From Bradyrhizobium betae (GTDB lineage Bacteria; Pseudomonadota; Alphaproteobacteria; Rhizobiales; Xanthobacteraceae), in NCBI RefSeq assembly GCF_004123905.1, contig NZ_MZXW01000022.1, forward strand, positions 62,001 to 126,000: DNA of 64,000 nucleotides. The letters run 5' to 3'. The position numbers were made by a program, and so were the translations under genes. Shown one piece after another: positions 8,987-17,463 of the stretch. Each line of letters begins with the position of its first letter. Position 1 is the stretch's first letter. Below the pieces are notes generated by a model. The model was not told the origin of the DNA. It saw nothing but the letters and a program-made list of their open reading frames with translations, and made no database searches.

Positions 8987-10300
8987 ATGAAAACGCGGAT
9001 TTTTGCCCCGACGAGACGTGAGGTTTTGGCCGGTCTTGGTGCCTCCCTTGGAGCCTCGGCGGCCGGGCTGACGGCCGGCGGCGCGAGCCCGCTCGTGACC
9101 GCCCAGCTTGCGCTTCAGGCAAGGGCAGCGACCCTGGATCTGAGGCCGGGTCAGCCGGCGACACCAATCTGGGAGCTGGCCGCCGTAAGCCACCTTGGGG
9201 ACGTCCGTCTCAAGCGTTTTGACAGCTGCCAAATGGTGTTCCGGAACGAGCTGCCTGTGCCGCTTGCACCGGTCTGGTACGGCCTGAATGCCCCGGCCGC
9301 CACCGATCCGCTTCGGGGGCGCGCGCCGACCGCTCCGGACACGACTGAAACATCAATAATTTCAATATCAAACGCAGGGACCCTGCTGGCTGACTTCCGA
9401 CTCTTCGAGGACGGCCAGAAGTCCCCCGCGCGCCCGCTTCCGGTCATCGTCGCCGAGTCCAGCCGGGTCGCCGTCGATCGTGACGTGGTCCTCCTGATCG
9501 AGGAATGGCGCCTGCGGCCGGACGGGACCGCGCTTCCTCCGGGGCGAGACCCCAAGGACACGACGGCCCTCTATACGGTCAACGGCAAAACTTCATTCGA
9601 ACTCTCAGCATCAGTCGGCGAGCGGCTGCGACTGCGCTTTATCAACGGCTCCCAACGCTCTGTTCTGGCGATCAAATTGGAAGGCCACGAGGTCCAAATC
9701 ATGGCCCTCGACGGACAGCCGGCCGAGCCGTTCCCGGCGCGCAACGGCGCCCTGGTGCTGGCCCCCGGCACACGCGCCGACGCCTTTGTGGATGCAGCCG
9801 CATCGGCCCCATTCCTGCTCCATGACGGCAAGGAAGCGCGCCAGATCGGAAGCCTCACGATCTCCGGCAAGCTGGATCGCCTGCCGTTGTCGCCTCCCCA
9901 GCCACTCCCTTTGAACGACCTGCCCGAGAAGCTGGACCTCCGAGGAGCCCTGCGGTTCGATGTCGCGCTCGGCACCCCCGAGGCCGGTTGGACGCGGCCC
10001 GCGAATTTCTCCGTCTCCTCCAACCCCGCCTTCCGCGCCAAAGCCGCCCGCACCGTCGTGCTGGCCCTCAAGAACCCCGCCCCGATCACGACCGTCTTCC
10101 ACCTGCACGGCCACCATTTCCGCCTGCTCGACAAGCTCGACGACGGCTGGAAGCCCTATTGGCTCGATACGCTCGCAATCGAGCCCGGCCAGACCCAACG
10201 CATCGCCTTCGCTGCGACCTCCCCCGGACGATGGCTGCTCGAATCGGTCGTGACCGACTGGGCCGCGCCGCGGCTGGTGCGTTGGTACGCAGTGGAGTGA
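8987..10300 (+). CDS. multicopper-oxidase-fold protein, copper sites degenerate
   Basis: A 437-residue protein with a twin-arginine export signal (T-R10-R11-E-V-L followed by a hydrophobic stretch to about residue 48), so it is likely folded before export to the periplasm. It has cupredoxin repeats of the multicopper oxidase type. One ligand motif survives (FHLHGHHF, residues 371-378), but the N-terminal HWHG motif is replaced by VWYG (96-99), and the C-terminal HCHIxxHxxxGM motif is replaced after GRWLLE (from 414), removing the type 1 cysteine. This resembles FtsP/SufI, a copper-less member. It probably does not act as an oxidase. It stands alone between tRNA-Leu and the GNAT gene. Confidence 0.8.
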   Translation: MKTRIFAPTRREVLAGLGASLGASAAGLTAGGASPLVTAQLALQARAATLDLRPGQPATPIWELAAVSHLGDVRLKRFDSCQMVFRNELPVPLAPVWYGLNAPAATDPLRGRAPTAPDTTETSIISISNAGTLLADFRLFEDGQKSPARPLPVIVAESSRVAVDRDVVLLIEEWRLRPDGTALPPGRDPKDTTALYTVNGKTSFELSASVGERLRLRFINGSQRSVLAIKLEGHEVQIMALDGQPAEPFPARNGALVLAPGTRADAFVDAAASAPFLLHDGKEARQIGSLTISGKLDRLPLSPPQPLPLNDLPEKLDLRGALRFDVALGTPEAGWTRPANFSVSSNPAFRAKAARTVVLALKNPAPITTVFHLHGHHFRLLDKLDDGWKPYWLDTLAIEPGQTQRIAFAATSPGRWLLESVVTDWAAPRLVRWYAVE

Positions 10301-10304
10301 GCGC

Positions 10305-10742
10305 CTATTGGCGGGTCCAGAGGTAACGAGCGTCGGGCTCTCGCTCCTCGTTCCGCGCCCCGTCGGTCTGCTCGACCAACGCAAATCCGCGCGCTTCGTA
10401 GAAGCGTCGCGCCGACGCGTTGCGCTGGAAGGTCCAGAGCTCCAGCCGTTCGCAGGAGTCTTTGGCGACCTGGAGGAGTTCGGTGCCGACGCCGCGGCCT
10501 TGAGCCGCGGGAAGCACGTAGAGCTGCTCGACCCATCCGTCACGGAAAGCAATGATGCCTCTCAGGAGATCATCATCGAAATGTCCCCACAGGCGGCACA
10601 CCGGAAAGACGCGCTCGCGATAGAACCAGCGGTCCTCGTCCGGCGTATGCAGCCCAACGAGCCACGGCATCGCATGGTCGAACGCAATCCGGTGGACCTG
10701 CGCGGCGGCGCCCATGTCGGTGAGCGCGAGTTGCCTCAGCAC
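10305..10742 (-). CDS. GNAT-family N-acetyltransferase
   Basis: A 145-residue protein with the acetyl-CoA-binding motif A of the GNAT fold (LPAAQGRGVGTELL, near residue 80) and the C-terminal FYEARGFALVEQ signature. The acceptor is not predictable. The best start is a GTG at 10742 that overlaps the last base of the upstream gene's TAG stop (TAGTG), implying translational coupling with the NAD(P)HX repair gene. Its stop lies five bases from the stop of the convergent oxidase-like gene. Confidence 0.85.
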   Translation of the reverse strand: MLRQLALTDMGAAAQVHRIAFDHAMPWLVGLHTPDEDRWFYRERVFPVCRLWGHFDDDLLRGIIAFRDGWVEQLYVLPAAQGRGVGTELLQVAKDSCERLELWTFQRNASARRFYEARGFALVEQTDGARNEEREPDARYLWTRQ

Positions 10743-12241
10743 TAATACTCCACCCCGAGCGCACCGTAGATCCGCCGGTGCACGGCCGGCAGTGTCTCGG
10801 TCAGATCCTCCGCGATCAGGCCCGGCCCGGCCTCGCTTGCCGCCTCGCCATGCATCCACACGCCGATGCTGGCGGCCTCGAACGGCGGCACGCCTTGCGC
10901 CAGCAGGCCCGCGATGATGCCGGCGAGCACGTCACCGGCGCCGGCGGTGGCGAGCCAGGGCGGCGCGTTGGCGGCGATGGTGGCGCGGCCGTCGGGGGCG
11001 GCGATGGTGGTGTCCGGGCCCTTCAGCAGCACCACTGCGCCGCAGCGCTCGGCGGCGGCGCGGACGCGCTCGAGCTTGGAGCGGCCCGGATTCTTGTTGC
11101 TGAGGTCGGAGAACAGGCGCGGAAACTCGCCCTCATGCGGCGTCAGCACCACCGCACTGTCCCCAGAGGATTTGATCGATTCAAACAGCCGCTCGGGATT
11201 CGCGGCAAAGCTCGTCAGCGCATCCGCGTCCAGCACCAGATGCCGCTGCGCGTTAAGCGCGGTATGGACCATGTCGCAGGTGCGATCACCGACGCCTGCA
11301 CCGGGGCCGATGATGCAGGTGTTGTAGCGCTTGTCGCCAAGCAGCTCGCCGAATTCAACCGCGGTGTCGACGGGGCGTACCATCACCGCGGTGAGCGCAG
11401 CCGCATTGATGGCAAGCGCATCGCGTGGGCTCGCGAGCGTCACCAGGCCCGCCCCCGCACGCAATGCACCGCGCGCGGCAAGCCGCGCGGCGCCGGTCGC
11501 GGCCATATCGCCGGAGACCGCGAGCACATGCCCCCGTGCGTATTTATGGCCGTCGATGCGCGGCAGCGGAAAGGCCGCGCCCCAGAAATCCGGATCGTTC
11601 TCGAAGATCTCAGGCCTGATCTCGTCCAGCACCTGTGCGTCGATGCCGATCTCGGCGACACGCACATGCCCGCAATGCATGCGGCCCGGCAGCAGCAAAT
11701 GCGCCGGCTTCTTGCGGAAGAAGGTGACGGTCTCGGTGGCGTTGACGGCAACGCCGAGCACGGCCGCGCTGGTGCCGTTGATGCCGCTTGGCAGGTCGAC
11801 CGCCAGCACCGGCGCGCCGTTGGCGTTGATGGCCTCGATCATGGCGCGCGCCTCGCCCTCGACGGAACGGCTGAGGCCCGCGCCGAACAGCGCATCGATG
11901 ATCAGCGCCGGCTTGCCGATCGCCTGCGGATTGAACGGCAGCACCGGGTGCTTCCAGCCGCGTGCGGCCGAGGCCGCATCGCCCTGGAGCTGGTCGCGCT
12001 CGCACATCAGGATGATCGAGACCTCGCGGCCCTGGGCGGCGAGCTCGGCCGCCGCGACAAAACCGTCGCCGCCATTGTTGCCGGGGCCGGCTACGATCAG
12101 GATCGGCCCCTCCTCCACCAGCGCAGTGGCGGCCTCAGCGACCGCCTGGCCTGCGCTCAGCATCAGCTTGAAGCCGGGCGTGCCGGCCGCGATCGAGAGC
12201 TGGTCGGCCCGCTGCATTTCAGCGTTGGTCAGAACTTCCAT
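10742..12241 (-). CDS. nnr: bifunctional NAD(P)H-hydrate epimerase / ADP-dependent dehydratase
   Basis: This cytosolic repair enzyme restores NADH and NADPH from their hydrated forms. The 499-residue protein joins an N-terminal YjeF_N epimerase domain (GPGNNGGDGFVAA near residue 52, and an acidic catalytic region) to a C-terminal ribokinase-like dehydratase domain (IGPGAGVG, LTPHEGEFPRL, and the GAGDVLAGIIAG nucleotide/catalytic motif near the C-terminus). The start is the ATG at 12241 with CAGGGAAG upstream; a TTG six codons earlier is in frame but poorer. It overlaps the GNAT gene by one base. Confidence 0.95.
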   Translation of the reverse strand: MEVLTNAEMQRADQLSIAAGTPGFKLMLSAGQAVAEAATALVEEGPILIVAGPGNNGGDGFVAAAELAAQGREVSIILMCERDQLQGDAASAARGWKHPVLPFNPQAIGKPALIIDALFGAGLSRSVEGEARAMIEAINANGAPVLAVDLPSGINGTSAAVLGVAVNATETVTFFRKKPAHLLLPGRMHCGHVRVAEIGIDAQVLDEIRPEIFENDPDFWGAAFPLPRIDGHKYARGHVLAVSGDMAATGAARLAARGALRAGAGLVTLASPRDALAINAAALTAVMVRPVDTAVEFGELLGDKRYNTCIIGPGAGVGDRTCDMVHTALNAQRHLVLDADALTSFAANPERLFESIKSSGDSAVVLTPHEGEFPRLFSDLSNKNPGRSKLERVRAAAERCGAVVLLKGPDTTIAAPDGRATIAANAPPWLATAGAGDVLAGIIAGLLAQGVPPFEAASIGVWMHGEAASEAGPGLIAEDLTETLPAVHRRIYGALGVEY

Positions 12242-12435
12242 GCCACTTCCCTGGTCCAAACGCCTTTACAACAGGCACGTTCCGTGCCGATCCATACACC
12301 GGAACAATGATCTGCATAGAAATTGAACCGTTTGCCTATTTCATAGTCTGCGGTATTTTAGGCCGGTCGGCTCCACCTATCAGGGATGCTCGTTAAAAGG
12401 CTGATAACGCTCCAATAATCAGGGCATTTGCAACT

Positions 12436-12451
12436 TGGCATAGACCCTGCT
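12436..12451 (+). promoter_or_regulatory. sigma-54 (RpoN) promoter of glnB-glnA
   Basis: TTGGCATAGACCCTGCTT has the invariant GG (12437-12438) and GC (12449-12450) separated by exactly ten bases, with flanking bases close to the -24/-12 consensus TGGCAC-N5-TTGC. Transcription would begin near 12462, about 160 bases before glnB. This fits the known nitrogen control of glnB in rhizobia. I could not identify a clear NtrC site upstream. The rest of the 379-base gap 12242-12620 shows no gene. Confidence 0.75.
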
Positions 12452-12620
12452 TTCGAGGAAGCCGCTTCGGTTCGTCGTGCTCACTGGCATTCATCAGGGT
12501 GTGACCGGCCGCCGCTGGGCTGGTCAGGCATCCCGGCATAGCGAAGACAAGATCGTGCGTTAAGAAAAGCGCATCCTGACGAAAACGTTGCTATTTGATC
12601 GACAGGCCGGGAGGCGCGCA

Positions 12621-12959
12621 GTGAAGAAAATCGAAGCCATCATCAAGCCGTTCAAGCTCGACGAGGTGAAGGAAGCGCTTCAGGAAGTCGGCCTTCAGGG
12701 CATCACGGTGACCGAGGCCAAGGGCTTTGGCCGGCAGAAGGGCCACGCCGAGCTCTACCGCGGCGCAGAATACATCGTCGACTTCCTGCCCAAGGTGAAG
12801 ATCGAGATCGTGATCGGCGACGATCTGGTCGAGCGCGCCATCGACGCGATCCGCCGCGCCGCGCAAACCGGGCGCATTGGCGACGGCAAGATTTTCGTCT
12901 CCAATATCGAAGAGGCGATCCGCATCCGGACCGGCGAATCCGGGCTGGACGCTATCTGA
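12621..12959 (+). CDS. glnB: nitrogen regulatory protein P-II (GlnB)
   Basis: A 112-residue trimeric PII signal protein that reports glutamine, 2-oxoglutarate and energy state to the nitrogen-control enzymes. The T-loop includes Tyr51 (in GAEYIVDF), the uridylylation site, and the C-terminal signature GDGKIFVS follows. The start is a GTG at 12621 with GGGAGG nine bases upstream; this yields the standard K-K-I-E-A-I-I-K-P-F N-terminus. Adjacency to glnA identifies it as GlnB rather than GlnK, which usually sits beside amtB. Confidence 0.96.
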   Translation: MKKIEAIIKPFKLDEVKEALQEVGLQGITVTEAKGFGRQKGHAELYRGAEYIVDFLPKVKIEIVIGDDLVERAIDAIRRAAQTGRIGDGKIFVSNIEEAIRIRTGESGLDAI

Positions 12960-13001
12960 GCCGGGTGCTATCCCGCATTTTGCGACACTCTGACAAGAAA
13001 A

Positions 13002-13027
13002 AGGCTGCTTCGGCGGCCTGATTTTGT
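13002..13027 (+). terminator. hairpin between glnB and glnA (UUCG-loop terminator or attenuator)
   Basis: AGGCTGC and GCGGCCT pair (one G-U) around an extra-stable C(UUCG)G tetraloop, then GATTTTGTTT follows. It looks like an intrinsic terminator 42 bases past the glnB stop and 85 before glnA. It would let glnB be made alone in part of the transcripts, with the rest reading through or glnA using its own promoter. Confidence 0.6.
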
Positions 13028-13111
13028 TTGTGCGGTCGTGCGCGAACTCGCCAAAAGCGAGAACAATCCTGCTCACCTGGAAACCGACCCGCAGAGCCAA
13101 AAGGGGTATGC

Positions 13112-14521
13112 ATGAAGACCGCCAAAGACGTCCTGAAATCGATCAAGGACAACGACGTCAAGTACGTCGACCTGCGCTTCACCGATCCGCGCGGCAAGTG
13201 GCAGCATGTGACGTTCGACGTCAGCATGATCGATGAAGATATCTTCGCCGAAGGGACGATGTTCGACGGCTCCTCGATCGCCGGCTGGAAGGCGATCAAC
13301 GAGTCCGACATGTGCCTGATGCCGGATCCGGTGACAGCGACGATCGATCCGTTCTTCGCCGAGACCACCATGGTCATCACCTGCGACGTGCTCGAGCCGA
13401 CTACCGGCGAGCCCTACAACCGTGACCCCCGCGGCATCGCCAAGAAGGCGGAAGCCATGGTGAAGTCGATGGGCGTGGGCGACAGCGTGTTCGTCGGCCC
13501 AGAAGCCGAGTTCTTCGTGTTCGACGACGTGCGCTTCTCGAGCGGTCCCTACAACACCGGTTTCCGCCTCGATTCCTCGGAGCTGCCGACCAACTCCGAC
13601 ACCGAATATGAAGGCGGCAATCTCGGCCACCGCGTCCGCACGAAGGGCGGTTACTTCCCGGTGCCGCCGCAGGACTCGGTGCAGGACATGCGTTCGGAAA
13701 TGCTCGGCGCCATGGCCAAGATGGGCGTCAAGGTCGAGAAGCATCACCACGAGGTCGCTTCCGCCCAGCACGAGCTCGGCATGAAGTTCGACACGCTGAC
13801 GCTGATGGCCGACCACCTGCAGATCTACAAATATTGCATCCACCAGGTCGCGCATATCTACGGCAAGACCGCCACCTTCATGCCGAAGCCGGTCTATGGC
13901 GACAACGGCTCGGGCATGCACGTGCATCAGTCGATCTGGAAGGACGGCAAGCCGGTGTTCGCCGGCAACAAATACGCCGACCTGTCGGAGACCTGCCTCC
14001 ACTATATCGGCGGCATCATCAAGCACGCCAAGGCGATCAACGCCTTCACCAACCCGTCGACCAACTCCTACAAGCGTCTGGTCCCGGGCTATGAGGCCCC
14101 CGTGCTGCTCGCCTACTCCGCGCGCAACCGGTCGGCCTCGTGCCGCATCCCCTACACGGCGAACCCGAAGGCCAAGCGCGTCGAGGTCCGCTTCCCCGAT
14201 CCGCTCGCCAATCCCTATCTCGGCTTCGCCGCGATGCTGATGGCCGGCCTCGACGGCATCAAGAACAAGATCGATCCGGGTCCGGCGATGGACAAGGACC
14301 TCTACGATCTGCCGAAGGAGGAGCTGAAGCAGATCCCGACGGTGTGCGGCTCGCTCCGCGAGGCGCTGGAAAACCTCGACAAGGACCGCGGCTTCCTCAA
14401 GGCCGGCGGCGTGTTCGACGACGACTTCATCGACGCTTACATCGAGCTGAAGATGACCGAAGTCGCCCGCTTCGAAATGACCCCGCACCCGGTCGAGTTC
14501 GACATGTACTATTCGGGCTAA
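13112..14521 (+). CDS. glnA: glutamine synthetase type I (GlnA)
   Basis: The enzyme makes glutamine from glutamate, ammonia and ATP as a cytosolic dodecamer. The 469-residue length and features such as GPEAEFFVFDDV, the ATP-loop NPSTNSYKRL and the C-terminal HPVEF are those of the adenylylated bacterial type. Tyr398 in KDLYDLP is the adenylylation site (Tyr397 in E. coli numbering). The start is the ATG at 13112 with AAAGGGG upstream. It follows glnB with a terminator-like hairpin between. Confidence 0.98.
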   Translation: MKTAKDVLKSIKDNDVKYVDLRFTDPRGKWQHVTFDVSMIDEDIFAEGTMFDGSSIAGWKAINESDMCLMPDPVTATIDPFFAETTMVITCDVLEPTTGEPYNRDPRGIAKKAEAMVKSMGVGDSVFVGPEAEFFVFDDVRFSSGPYNTGFRLDSSELPTNSDTEYEGGNLGHRVRTKGGYFPVPPQDSVQDMRSEMLGAMAKMGVKVEKHHHEVASAQHELGMKFDTLTLMADHLQIYKYCIHQVAHIYGKTATFMPKPVYGDNGSGMHVHQSIWKDGKPVFAGNKYADLSETCLHYIGGIIKHAKAINAFTNPSTNSYKRLVPGYEAPVLLAYSARNRSASCRIPYTANPKAKRVEVRFPDPLANPYLGFAAMLMAGLDGIKNKIDPGPAMDKDLYDLPKEELKQIPTVCGSLREALENLDKDRGFLKAGGVFDDDFIDAYIELKMTEVARFEMTPHPVEFDMYYSG

Positions 14522-14547
14522 GCAGCCCGAACTGGACACGACACGCG

Positions 14548-14575
14548 AAAGGCGCCCCTCGGGGCGCCTTTTTGT
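14548..14575 (+). terminator. rho-independent terminator of glnA
   Basis: AAAGGCGCCCC and GGGGCGCCTTTTT form a strong GC stem ending in a T-tract, 26 bases after the glnA stop. Confidence 0.9.
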
Positions 14576-14600
14576 TTTGGGGGAGTAAGATGGGGTAAAG

Positions 14601-14650
14601 CCCTTGCGAAACCCATCATCTCGCTCCTTGCAAGGGACGATGGGTTTCGC
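14601..14650. repeat. intergenic inverted repeat
   Basis: Arms CCCTTGCGAAACCCATC (14601-14617) and GATGGGTTTCGC (14639-14650), plus CAAGGG (14631-14636), are mutually complementary. It lies between the convergent glnA and slipin genes and resembles dispersed elements of this genus. Confidence 0.45.
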
Positions 14651-14726
14651 TTCCGCTCTACCATCCTACCAAGTCGCGATGAAGGCCTTCTGAAGCTCGG
14701 CCGGAAGCTGATAGGTCGCGCGCTTG

Positions 14727-15488
14727 CTACGGGTTGTCACGCCGCGGCATGAAATGGTCGAGCAGGCCCGTTGGCAGCGGAAAGACGACTGTCGACGACC
14801 GTTCGCCCGCGATGTCGTGCAGAGCCGCGAAATAACGTAGCTGCATCGCCTGCGGCTCCTGCGCGAGAATCCGGCCAGCCTCGACGAGCTTTTCGGCAGC
14901 CTGCTGCTCGCCCATCGCATTGATCACCTTGGCACGCCGCAACCGCTCCGCCTCCGCCTGCTTGGCGATCGCACGCACCATGGTTTCGTTCAGATCAATG
15001 TCCTTGATCTCTATGCCGGTGACCTTGATGCCCCAGACGTCGGTCTGCTTGTCGAGGATCTCCTGGATGTCGGCATTCAACCGGTCGCGCTCGGCAAGCA
15101 TCTCGTCGAGCTCGTGCTTGCCGAGCACCGAGCGCAGCGTGGTCTGTGCGAGCTGGCTGGTGGCGGCCATGTAATCGCCGACCTTGATGATGGCCCGTTC
15201 GGGGTCGACGATGCGGAAGTACAGAACCGCGTTGACCTTGACGGACACGTTGTCCCGCGAAATCACGTCCTGGGGCGGCACGACCTGCACCATCACCCTG
15301 AGATCGACCTTGACGAGTTGCTGCACGATCGGAATGAGGATGATGAGGCCGGGGCCCTTCACGCCGGTAAAGCGGCCGAGCGTAAAGACGACGCCGCGCT
15401 CGTATTCGCGCAGGATTCGAATGGCTTGGGATAGAAATATGACGACGAGCAGCGCGAGCGCCGCATAGGTCGAATATTCCAGCATCAT
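14727..15488 (-). CDS. slipin/stomatin-like SPFH-domain membrane protein
   Basis: The 253-residue protein has an N-terminal membrane segment (about residues 6-24) and then a full SPFH/PHB domain (YERGVVFTLGRFTGVKGPG, VSVKVNAVLYFRIVDP) with a helical tail rich in Ala, Glu and Arg. Such proteins scaffold membrane microdomains. Its start overlaps the stop of the upstream NfeD-type protease by four bases (ATGA). This is the conserved pair in which the protease cleaves the C-terminal region of its stomatin partner, as shown for the Pyrococcus 1510 and 1511 proteins. Confidence 0.92.
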   Translation of the reverse strand: MMLEYSTYAALALLVVIFLSQAIRILREYERGVVFTLGRFTGVKGPGLIILIPIVQQLVKVDLRVMVQVVPPQDVISRDNVSVKVNAVLYFRIVDPERAIIKVGDYMAATSQLAQTTLRSVLGKHELDEMLAERDRLNADIQEILDKQTDVWGIKVTGIEIKDIDLNETMVRAIAKQAEAERLRRAKVINAMGEQQAAEKLVEAGRILAQEPQAMQLRYFAALHDIAGERSSTVVFPLPTGLLDHFMPRRDNP

Positions 15489-16852
15489 GATGTACCTCCC
15501 TCGCCGGTTGGTGCGCGCCGGATCAGCAGCGTCAGGTCGATGACGCTGGTGACTTCGGCCGTCTCTCCGGGCTTGAACGTTTCGGCGCCGCGCGCCCGCC
15601 AGCGCTCACCATGGGCGAAGACATGGCCTTCGCTGCCGTTCCAGTCGAGAACCTCGGCGGCCAAGCCTCGCATGGCCTGCGCGCCGACCCGTTCGGGAGC
15701 CTTGGCGGCGCGCCGAAGCGAACCAAGCACGACGAGCGCAAAGCCGACGAATACGGCCGCAGTGATTCCGATCGCCCACCACGACAGGTGGTAGCCAGGC
15801 GCCTCGCCCCTGAAAAGCATTAGCGCCCCCAGCACGAAACCGATGATCCCTCCGAGACCGATCACCACGGTCGGGTTGAAGGCTTCGACCGTGAGGAGCA
15901 CGAGTCCAATCAACATCAGGGCAAGGCCGGCATAGTTGACCGGCAGCAAATTGAGTGCATAGAGACCAATCAGCAGGCAGATCGCTCCAACGACTCCCGG
16001 GGCGACCGCACCGGGAGACATGAACTCGAAGATCAGGCCGTAAATGCCGACCATCAGGAGAATGAACGCCACATTCGGATCGGTGATGACGGCCAGGAAG
16101 CGCGATATCCATCCGGGGTCGATGGCTTCAACGACGGCATCCTTCGTCGCGAGGCGTTGCGTCTTGCCGCCCGCAATTTCGACGACGCGACCATCGATTT
16201 GTCCGAGCAATTCGGCCGGATCGCGCGCGACGAGCTCAATGGCGTGAGCCTGCAACGCGCCGTTGGCGGACAGGGTGGCGGCTTCACGGACGGCCTTCTC
16301 GGCCCAATCGGCGTTGCGGCCGCGCAGTTCGGCGAGGCTGCGGATAAAAGCGACGGCATCGTTCGTCGCCTTCGCAGTCATCGCGTCCTTCGGCTCGTCC
16401 TTCTTGTCTTTGCTATCCTTGTCCGGCGGTCCGCTCGGCAGTCCCGGCAACGGCCCGCCAATCTGCACCGGCGTCGCGGCACCGATATTGGTGCCTGGCG
16501 CCATCGCCGCGATGTGGGTCGCATAAAGGATATAGGTCCCCGCGCTCGCCGCATGGGCGCCGGAGGGAGCGACGTAACCGACGACGGGGATGGGCGAGGC
16601 CAGCACATCCGCGATGATCTCGCGCATGCTGGAATTGAGGCCGCCGGGCGTGTTCATTCGCAGAATCACGACCTCGGCACGCCGTTCGCCTGCCTGGCCC
16701 AGGGCTTCCTTCACGTAGCTGGCCGACGCAGGGCCAATGGCCCCGTCGATCGTAACAGTCAGTGCAAGATGGCTGCTCTCCTCCGCTGAGCTCGGAAGGA
16801 GGCAGCAGATCAAAGCCACGACGCCAATCGCCGCAACGAGGGCCGCCTTCAT
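15485..16852 (-). CDS. NfeD-family membrane-bound ClpP-class serine protease
   Basis: A 455-residue protein with a signal peptide (residues 1-23), a periplasmic ClpP-like protease domain, several membrane helices (about residues 250-390) and a C-terminal NfeD OB-fold (residues 400-445). The predicted Ser-Lys dyad is Ser103 (in AHAASAGTY) and Lys161 (in AKATNDAVAF), matching Ser97 and Lys138 of the Pyrococcus homologue. A loop rich in Gly, Pro, Lys and Asp (residues 135-158) precedes the lysine. The start is the ATG at 16852; the extra 64 codons upstream look non-coding. It is translationally coupled to the slipin gene. Confidence 0.92.
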   Translation of the reverse strand: MKAALVAAIGVVALICCLLPSSAEESSHLALTVTIDGAIGPASASYVKEALGQAGERRAEVVILRMNTPGGLNSSMREIIADVLASPIPVVGYVAPSGAHAASAGTYILYATHIAAMAPGTNIGAATPVQIGGPLPGLPSGPPDKDSKDKKDEPKDAMTAKATNDAVAFIRSLAELRGRNADWAEKAVREAATLSANGALQAHAIELVARDPAELLGQIDGRVVEIAGGKTQRLATKDAVVEAIDPGWISRFLAVITDPNVAFILLMVGIYGLIFEFMSPGAVAPGVVGAICLLIGLYALNLLPVNYAGLALMLIGLVLLTVEAFNPTVVIGLGGIIGFVLGALMLFRGEAPGYHLSWWAIGITAAVFVGFALVVLGSLRRAAKAPERVGAQAMRGLAAEVLDWNGSEGHVFAHGERWRARGAETFKPGETAEVTSVIDLTLLIRRAPTGEGGTS

Positions 16853-17053
16853 GGTCTGCACGGCAGGGCTCCCTTGCAGAGCATATGGTGCGCGTCTCGC
16901 GAACCTCAATGCAGCCGTGCGCAGGTCTTGTTGTGATTGTGCAACGCAATGGAAATCGCCTCCGCAGATCGGTTGAGCACAGGGCGCGAGCGGACCAAGC
17001 CTTGACCAAATCTTGACCAAGTGTTGGGCTGATCCGCCACGCACTCTGCGCTG

Positions 17054-17311
17054 CTACGGCCGCGGGGCCCGCACGCCGTCCGCCCCGATCGCACCGAACG
17101 TGCCGGCGATGATCTCGTTCGTCGGCTGCATGCCGCCAAGCGACCAGTGCGACGGCTCCTGCTCCTCGATCCTGACCCAGACGTTGCGGCGGAATTCCGG
17201 ATTGCCCTGCCCTTCGACCTCGACCAGGAGGTCGGTGACGCGTTCGAGCAGCGTCTTCTTCTGCGCGGCGTCCAGAATGCCGCGGACGGTGGAAATAGTG
17301 ATGTAAGGCAT
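17054..17311 (-). CDS. 4-oxalocrotonate tautomerase-family protein
   Basis: An 85-residue protein starting M-P-Y-I-T-I-S; removal of Met would expose Pro1, the catalytic base of the tautomerase superfamily. The ATG at 17311 is chosen for that reason over one four codons upstream. The chain is longer than classic 62-residue 4-OT and closer to the trimeric 5-carboxymethyl-2-hydroxymuconate isomerase or MIF-like size. The substrate is unknown and no catabolic genes adjoin it. Confidence 0.85.
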   Translation of the reverse strand: MPYITISTVRGILDAAQKKTLLERVTDLLVEVEGQGNPEFRRNVWVRIEEQEPSHWSLGGMQPTNEIIAGTFGAIGADGVRAPRP

Positions 17312-17463
17312 GTCTTTCTCCAATCATGTCGTGTGACGACGGCAGGAGATTGAGCCGGACATGCCGGCAATAGCAGTGGCGGATAAGACAGAGATCAGGC
17401 AATTTCCGCCACGGCGCCCGTGCGCCGATCGGCTAGCATCACCGCATCGCATCTGGAGGTCCC

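Noticed and set aside
13073..14539. 488-codon minus-strand ORF opposite glnA
   Set aside because: It is an exact antisense of glutamine synthetase with no domain of its own.
14666..14920. 84-codon minus-strand ORF overlapping the slipin gene's 3' end
   Set aside because: It is in a different frame from slipin, starts inside it, and shows no domain; an ancestral longer slipin tail is conceivable but unsupported.
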